A stretch of DNA of 9,266 bases from Methylococcaceae bacterium. GTDB lineage: Bacteria; Pseudomonadota; Gammaproteobacteria; Methylococcales; Methylococcaceae. A program made the position numbers and the translations under genes. The stretch spans positions 1-9,266 of the forward strand of contig VEPB01000219.1 of assembly GCA_012026715.1 (NCBI GenBank), in the 5' to 3' direction. The first letter of the stretch is position 1; each line of letters opens with the position of its first letter. This document shows positions 6,601 to 9,266 of the stretch, piece after piece. The notes below the pieces were generated by a model that ran no database searches, had not been told where the DNA came from, and saw nothing but the letters and a program-made list of their open reading frames with translations.

Positions 6601-6728
6601 ACCTCCGCGCCCTGGAGGCAGACGACCGCGACGACGCCATCCACCAGGCCCTGATCCGCTGCTACCGCAGCCAGGGCCGGGAGGTGGAAGCGGCCGCCGC
6701 GGAACGGCGATATCGCGCGCTTCACTAA
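3624..6728 (+). CDS. MalT-like STAND ATPase with C-terminal SARP/BTAD DNA-binding module
   Basis: A 1034-residue cytoplasmic signal-transducing regulator. Residues 45-52 (APGGSGKT) are a Walker A loop and LLVLDDYHEL (130-139) is the Walker B strand, both in the form seen in MalT/LuxR-type STAND proteins; VLVLSRNEPP (162-171) fits sensor 1 and LHPLFREFL (316-324) the winged-helix part of the arm. About 330-800 is helical, TPR-like, the usual inducer-sensing region. From about 817 (LRIYTLGRFSVVADDRPLEF) an OmpR-like winged helix begins (KRKPLDLLRALIALGG, then LWPDADGAAGYRALVTTVQR), followed by a BTAD helical domain to the end. MalT itself ends in a GerE HTH, so this is the SARP-type variant. 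The BTAD lacks its last helix relative to the family. ATG 3624 has GGAGG 9 nt upstream; a TTG at 3582 is less likely. Inducer unknown. It lies between two exported-protein genes with matching operator-like repeats. Confidence 0.9.
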   Translation: MTAWLESPTLPARLVRPEPDRIYPRERLFQFLDQARGSPLVWIDAPGGSGKTMLAASYAEHRGLDALWYQLDERENDTASLFHHLSLAAQQREPAAPPLAPLTPEYLGGLRSYSRNFFEKLFQRLKPPALLVLDDYHELAEGAALHQLLRDAAESVPVGVNVLVLSRNEPPATYSRLQAHGRLHRLTWAELRLDLQESLGLAELRSDNVADCRWVEHCHREADGWTVGLILLLNRPAGVTEPGTTQQLLFGYIAGEIFERLPEETRRVLLQSAVLPDLSPPVVDRLTGCAHAGRLLAELHGGNALIERSDGGAYRLHPLFREFLLSRGDGDLDEPARRELRSRAAEALAEAGRWDDAALLLVAAEDWQGLGEVIPKLAPQMLARGLHQTLLQWLESMPASFLDADGWLLHWLGAARTPYDQAAARRVLERAYAVFEGQDDATGLYQTWCAIIESCMAEFSDVADLDRWLPRFEDLHARHPRFPSQEIEIRVFANLLAYSFNRPDHPHLPGWAAHAAGLLDSCRDPVQLVMLGGALMHAHLWRGRLPGVGAFLRRIEPNLALADLQPLVAVTLYVCASSYYQCTGEGERCLEVVQRGLELADASGVHARDAVLAGAGIYGALAVGDPLLAKAMVDKVRAATRPNSCLEQGHYHFMLGLDALGSGDYEDGIGHLRTAMEFTERSGVLFPHTLTLEFLAHALFRIGEDEEAREVRKRAYWLADRVGNAMLHHLILLDEADIQLHRGRPDRALEPLRQALTISRENGGLVLCYLGREDLARLYAAALEADIDVPYVQSLIRRMKLKPPAGEPAAERWPWPLRIYTLGRFSVVADDRPLEFAGKVKRKPLDLLRALIALGGRQVPEQRLADALWPDADGAAGYRALVTTVQRLRQLLGHPEAVEFKGGQLSLDPAVAWVDVWAFERQLGQAEGTVNGQATELCECTLRFYRGPFLDDIDEPWAITRRQRLSAKFRHHILCHGQGLERGGGADSAITLYLRALEADDRDDAIHQALIRCYRSQGREVEAAAAERRYRALH

Positions 6729-6775
6729 TAGGCTGGGGTGAGGACCTGGTTGCAACACGCGTGCGGCTAACTCAC

Positions 6776-7504
6776 TTAATGGACATTTACGGTATATGTG
6801 ATGGAAAACCTCATCTCCGTAAACGGGTCTATGCCCAATGCGTCATGCAGCACTTGTGACCATGGTTCGATGGCGGCGCCGGTCGCCAGCCCGCGGATTT
6901 CGACGGTGTGGGCTCCCTTGCGCATGGGGGAAAGAAAGGCCGCCACTGTCAGGTATTGCTGGCCGCCGACCGTCGCCGGCGGCAGGAAATCGGTCAAGGG
7001 TTCCTTGAGTTTCACGGCGGCGACGTAATCGGTGCCGAGCGAGTATTCCCGGCCGTCCACGATGATCGTCGATTCGACCAGGCCGAATTCGTCCTGCGAA
7101 TTCAAATAGCCGAGCACCGCGGAACGGTCTGACACATCCGGATAATTCCCGACAGTGGGATAGGAGTCGTCGCTCTGCCAGACCGGGACATAGAAAAATT
7201 CTCGCTCGCCGACATCGAAAGCATTGGTTGCCGTCGTGTACAGCATTTGAAACGGCAGTTCCGGCGGGGTGCCGGAATGATCGGTGACGTTGAATGCGGC
7301 CACCTTGCCGGCGGCCTTTGCGAGGGAGTATCCGTGAATCTTGGCCTGGGCCGGCAGCACAGCCCCGCCAACTCCCCATTCGGCGGAATGACCTACCGAA
7401 TGCTCATCGGGGTGGCCGGCCCATGAATACCCGACGGTCATCGGGAAGAGGGCAGCCATTGCCAATAATGTGTTGATCCAGTTCTTGAAAAGACGGGTCA
7501 GCAT
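6776..7504 (-). CDS. Exported protein of unknown family
   Basis: I do not recognise this 242-residue protein. It has a signal peptide: basic n-region (R4, K7), hydrophobic core at about 9-24, and probable cleavage after SWA (residue 29). The mature part is soluble, has no cysteine, and contains many beta-prone segments (REFFYVPVWQ 101-110, GLVESTIIVDGREYSLGTDY 141-160, QYLTVAAFLSPMRKGAHTVE 183-202, MRFSITYTVNVH at the end), suggesting a periplasmic or secreted beta-sandwich. The start at 7504 is set by AGGAG six bases upstream and by the signal peptide; the frame is open upstream to 7987 but that extension is Arg/Ser/Pro-rich and not protein-like. The gene converges on the STAND-SARP regulator gene with 47 bp between stops. 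A tandem 11-bp repeat lies 134 bp upstream, the same as in front of the other exported-protein gene. Confidence 0.8.
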   Translation of the reverse strand: MLTRLFKNWINTLLAMAALFPMTVGYSWAGHPDEHSVGHSAEWGVGGAVLPAQAKIHGYSLAKAAGKVAAFNVTDHSGTPPELPFQMLYTTATNAFDVGEREFFYVPVWQSDDSYPTVGNYPDVSDRSAVLGYLNSQDEFGLVESTIIVDGREYSLGTDYVAAVKLKEPLTDFLPPATVGGQQYLTVAAFLSPMRKGAHTVEIRGLATGAAIEPWSQVLHDALGIDPFTEMRFSITYTVNVH

Positions 7505-7621
7505 GTTCGTCTCCTGATGGTCGTTATTGGAAGGTCTTGATCGAGAGTGTCCCGGCACATGTCCAGCCACAGGGTGCGCCGTGGGTTGCGGCCGAGGGGA
7601 CTGGTGTTGCGGGGCGGGTTC

Positions 7622-7658
7622 AAGATGGATTGCGTCCGGTAACAGATCGGTAACGGAT
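7622..7658 (-). promoter_or_regulatory. Tandem 11-bp-period direct repeat upstream of the second exported-protein gene
   Basis: On the plus strand GGTAACAGAT (7638-7647), one C, then GGTAACGGAT (7649-7658). These are the same two decamers as at 1611-1631, in swapped order but at the same 11-bp period and the same orientation relative to the downstream gene. At the same 10-nt offset from the gene-proximal copy lies CATCTT (7627-7622), only a 3/6 match to a -10 box. The short plus-strand fragment starting at 7731 could in principle also use the site. Confidence 0.6.
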
Positions 7659-7730
7659 GGACCGATCTGCACGCTCGCTTTTCTGGAAAGCTTCCGACAC
7701 GACTGAAATCGGACCGGAGTCCACGTTCCC

Positions 7731-7868
7731 ATGAAATGGCTGAAACCCGCCCAGCTTCTGCCGATCTCCGTTCTGGCGATTTGCTCTTCCGCCGCCGCCG
7801 AAAGCGGAACTGGCGCGGTCGCCCTGTCCACCCTCTGGGTCGAGGGCGTACCTGATCGTGCTCGATGA
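7731..7868 (+). pseudogene. Truncated 5' end of a secreted-protein gene
   Basis: An ATG-initiated frame of 45 codons begins MKWLKPAQLLPISVLAICSS and continues AAAESG: a textbook signal peptide with an AAA-type cleavage site. Then come about 20 residues including ALSTLWVEG before a TGA. The codons are GC3-rich and coding-like. The tail before the stop resembles the start of the mature region of outer-membrane receptors, where a V-x-G strand precedes the plug, but that is a guess. A GGAG lies about 14 bases before the ATG, rather far. Most likely a 5' remnant of a larger gene cut off by a rearrangement; a very small exported peptide is the alternative. Confidence 0.35.
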
Positions 7869-8028
7869 TGTGGAGGCGATGATCGGCGATGGCGACCTCG
7901 ATCACATCGGGCGCAAGGTAGCGAAGAGAGGCTTTTTCTGAAGGTTATGCCAGAGGCGCACCGTGGAACGAGAAACTCGGTGTCCACTCATTGCGGAAGA
8001 ACTGCAAACGATAGTTGCCAATGTACAT
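7846..8028 (-). pseudogene. Decayed coding pieces, possibly a recombinase remnant
   Basis: Downstream of the PII-like gene the minus strand reads as protein-like pieces in successive frames: a 27-codon ATG frame from 8028 to TAA at 7945 (MYIGNYRLQFFRNEWTPSFS and on), then VRLWHNLQKK in a second frame, then SLRYLAPDVIEVAIADHRLH followed by IIEHDQV in a third (about 7929-7849). The LAPDVIE segment resembles the LAPDIVEAI motif found near the C-terminus of serine-recombinase-type proteins, but only over about ten residues. Codon choice at third positions is GC-rich throughout. Frameshifts and lack of a full ORF suggest a dead fragment. It overlaps in antiparallel the plus-strand fragment at 7731-7868, so at most one is genuine there. 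Confidence 0.3.
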
Positions 8029-8034
8029 AGGTGT

Positions 8035-8361
8035 TTACCCTATATTCCCGCCCCGTTCGCCGGAACAGATGCGGCCGCTTTCCGCGACATCGATGACGTA
8101 GACCTTGCCGGCGCCGTGCTGGTGAGTGTTGGCGACGGTCATCACGGTGTCGAAAATGGCTTCGGCCAGATCGTCGGGGGCGAAGATTTCGATGCGCTTC
8201 TTGGGCAGGAAGGGGGTGTAATCCTGGCTGGCGATGACTTTTTCCCGGCCGAAGCCTTCGCAGTCGGACACACTCATGCCCGGAAAGCCCGGAATCTCCA
8301 GCAGCGCCTGGGTCAATTTGGGCAGCATGAAAGGCTGGATGTAAGCGCGGATTTCTTTCAT
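8035..8361 (-). CDS. PII-like signalling protein linked to RND metal efflux
   Basis: A 108-residue PII (GlnB/GlnK) fold protein, beginning MKEIRAYIQPFMLPKLTQAL as family members do. The stretch 28-56 occupies the T-loop position but lacks the canonical YRGAEY uridylylation motif. The B-loop is HQHGAGKVYV (80-89) where GlnB has TGxxGDGKIF, and the C-terminal signature remains as ICSGERG (98-104). PII proteins are trimers that sense ATP/ADP and metabolites and act by binding partner proteins. Variants beside CzcA/CusA-type pumps form a distinct group, thought to modulate metal efflux rather than nitrogen control. ATG 8361 has AGGAG five bases upstream. The gene follows the RND permease by 8 nt, so it is probably co-transcribed and translationally coupled. 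The frame is open far upstream to 8997, but that part is the shadow of the permease gene. Confidence 0.88.
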   Translation of the reverse strand: MKEIRAYIQPFMLPKLTQALLEIPGFPGMSVSDCEGFGREKVIASQDYTPFLPKKRIEIFAPDDLAEAIFDTVMTVANTHQHGAGKVYVIDVAESGRICSGERGGNIG

Positions 8362-8369
8362 GGCGGCTC

Positions 8370-9266
8370 CTAACTCTCGTAACGGCCGGCGAATTGGCGG
8401 TACAGCGCTGGCAGCATGGTCAGGGTCAGCAAAGTGGCGCTGATCAGGCCGCCGATGATGACCACCGCGAACGGCTTGGCGGTTTCCGAGCCGACCCCGG
8501 TGGAGATGGCAGCCGGCATCAGGCCCAGCATGGCCATCAGCGCGGTCATCACCACCGGACGCAGCCGGCTCACGGATCCCTGAAAGATCGCATCCGCCAG
8601 ACTCGACCCTTCGCGCCGCAACTGGTTGATCTGCGACAGCAGGATGACGCCATTTTGCACCGCGATGCCGAACAGGGCGATGAATCCGACTGCCGCCGAC
8701 ACGCTCAGGTGGATGCCGGTGAGCAGCAAGGCGACCAGTCCGCCGATCAGGGCGAACGGCACGTTGAGCACGATCAGGGCGGCGTGCTTGAGGGAGTGGA
8801 AGGCCCAGAACAAAAGCACGAAGATCAGCGCCAGACTCACCGGAACGATGACGTACAGCCGTTTCATGGCGCGCTGCTGATTCTCGAACTGGCCGCTCCA
8901 GACGATGCGATAGCCTGGCGGCAATTTCACCAGTTCCGCGACTTGCTGCTGGGCTTCCGCCACGAAGCTGCCTTGGTCGCGGCCGATCAGATTGCACTTG
9001 ATGGCGATGCGGCGCATGTTGTCTTCCCGGCTGATGCGGGAGGCGCCCTGGTCCACCTTGATGTCCGCCAGTTCTGCCAGGGGAATGCGGCTGCCGGAGG
9101 GGGTCGGCACGGTCAGGTCCTGGATCGCCCCCACCGAGTCGCGCGCGCTTTCCGCCAAGCGCACGCTCACGTCGTAGCGCCGTTCCCCCTCTAACATCTG
9201 GGTAGCCGCCTTGCCGCCCAGCGCCATTTCGATCACCTGTTCCACGTCGGATACGTTGATCCCGTA
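8370..9266 (-). CDS. CzcA/CusA-family heavy-metal RND efflux permease, C-terminal part
   Basis: The gene runs in from the right edge; the last 298 residues and the stop are visible, about a third of the usual 1040. The visible start YGINVSDVEQVIEMALGGKA belongs to the periplasmic porter region, followed by EGERRYDVSVRL and SGSRIPLAELADI, with the family ISREDNMRRIAIKCNL. Transmembrane helices then follow: VSLALIFVLLFWAF, AALIVLNVPFALIGGLVALL, the signature VGFIALFGIAVQNGVILLSQ, RLRPVVMTALMAMLGLMPAA and FAVVIIGGLISATLLTLTML. This is the inner-membrane proton-driven component of a tripartite CBA pump. CzcA and CusA subfamilies differ in substrate (Zn/Co/Cd versus Cu/Ag), and the residues that separate them lie outside the window, so I do not name the metal. 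No start or promoter is visible. The PII-like gene follows in the same operon. Confidence 0.93.
   Translation of the reverse strand, partial: YGINVSDVEQVIEMALGGKAATQMLEGERRYDVSVRLAESARDSVGAIQDLTVPTPSGSRIPLAELADIKVDQGASRISREDNMRRIAIKCNLIGRDQGSFVAEAQQQVAELVKLPPGYRIVWSGQFENQQRAMKRLYVIVPVSLALIFVLLFWAFHSLKHAALIVLNVPFALIGGLVALLLTGIHLSVSAAVGFIALFGIAVQNGVILLSQINQLRREGSSLADAIFQGSVSRLRPVVMTALMAMLGLMPAAISTGVGSETAKPFAVVIIGGLISATLLTLTMLPALYRQFAGRYES

Larger units (their letters stand above)
7505..8034. other. Upstream region with operator-like repeat and decayed gene pieces
   Basis: These 530 bases contain no intact gene that I accept. Nearest the exported-protein gene is its leader and the tandem repeat (7638-7658). 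Further right are a signal-peptide-like fragment on the plus strand (7731-7868) and coding-like pieces in shifting frames on the minus strand (7846-8028), annotated separately. The minus strand after the PII-like gene shows no hairpin with a T-run, so the end of that operon is not visible. Confidence 0.5.

Noticed and set aside
5355..6758. 467-codon minus-strand frame inside the regulator gene
   Set aside because: Antisense shadow of a GC-rich gene; the plus strand shows clear ATPase and BTAD motifs.
7505..7987. Long N-terminal extension of the exported protein (403-residue frame)
   Set aside because: Arg/Ser/Pro-rich, not protein-like, and would bury the signal peptide; AGGAG sits six bases before the ATG at 7504.
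8362..8997. Extended frame upstream of the PII-like protein
   Set aside because: Out-of-frame reading of the RND permease gene; the PII family starts at MKEIRAYIQ with its own AGGAG.
8394..9194. Long plus-strand frame over the RND permease gene
   Set aside because: Gln/His/Asp-rich antisense shadow; the minus strand matches CzcA throughout.

Overview
The window looks like chromosomal DNA of a GC-rich proteobacterium. A gammaproteobacterium, perhaps a methanotroph-like one, is my inference from the gene families (CbpA/CbpM, CzcA-type RND pump with a PII-like protein, proteobacterial sigma32-type promoter). No rRNA, tRNA, CRISPR array, intact insertion sequence or replication origin was recognised.

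Layout. (1) 2-151 (+): the last 49 codons of a small heat-shock protein (Hsp20). (2) 152-497: a gene-free stretch packed with strong stem-loops between converging genes. (3) 498-1418 (-): an exported, Cys- and aromatic-rich protein of unknown family, with a C9 tract in its coding strand. (4) 1419-1811: its upstream region, holding a tandem 11-bp-period repeat. (5) 1812-3074 (-): a cbpA-cbpM chaperone operon behind a well-placed sigma32-like promoter (3123-3151). (6) 3147-3323 (-): a coding-like remnant. (7) 3624-6728 (+): a 1034-residue MalT-like STAND ATPase carrying a SARP/BTAD-type DNA-binding module at its C-terminus instead of the usual GerE HTH. (8) 6776-7504 (-): a second exported protein of unknown family, convergent with the regulator. 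(9) 7505-8034: its upstream region, with the same tandem repeat as region 4 plus decayed gene pieces. (10) 8035-9266 (-): a PII-like protein behind the 3' end of a CzcA/CusA-family RND metal-efflux permease.

How the genes may work together. The most interesting pattern is the motif GGTAAC(A/G)GAT, present as two head-to-tail copies with an 11-bp period upstream of both exported-protein genes (1611-1631 and 7638-7658), in the same orientation relative to each gene, with possible -10 elements at the same 10-nt offset. An 11-bp direct-repeat period is how OmpR/SARP-type winged helices bind DNA, and the gene between the two targets encodes such a protein. I infer, without proof, a small local regulon: a STAND-SARP sensor-activator controlling two secreted proteins of unknown function. 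A Pho-box-like site for a PhoB/OmpR-family regulator is the main alternative. The Hsp20 and cbpA-cbpM parts form a heat-shock neighbourhood; the RND/PII pair belongs to a separate metal-efflux operon continuing beyond the window.
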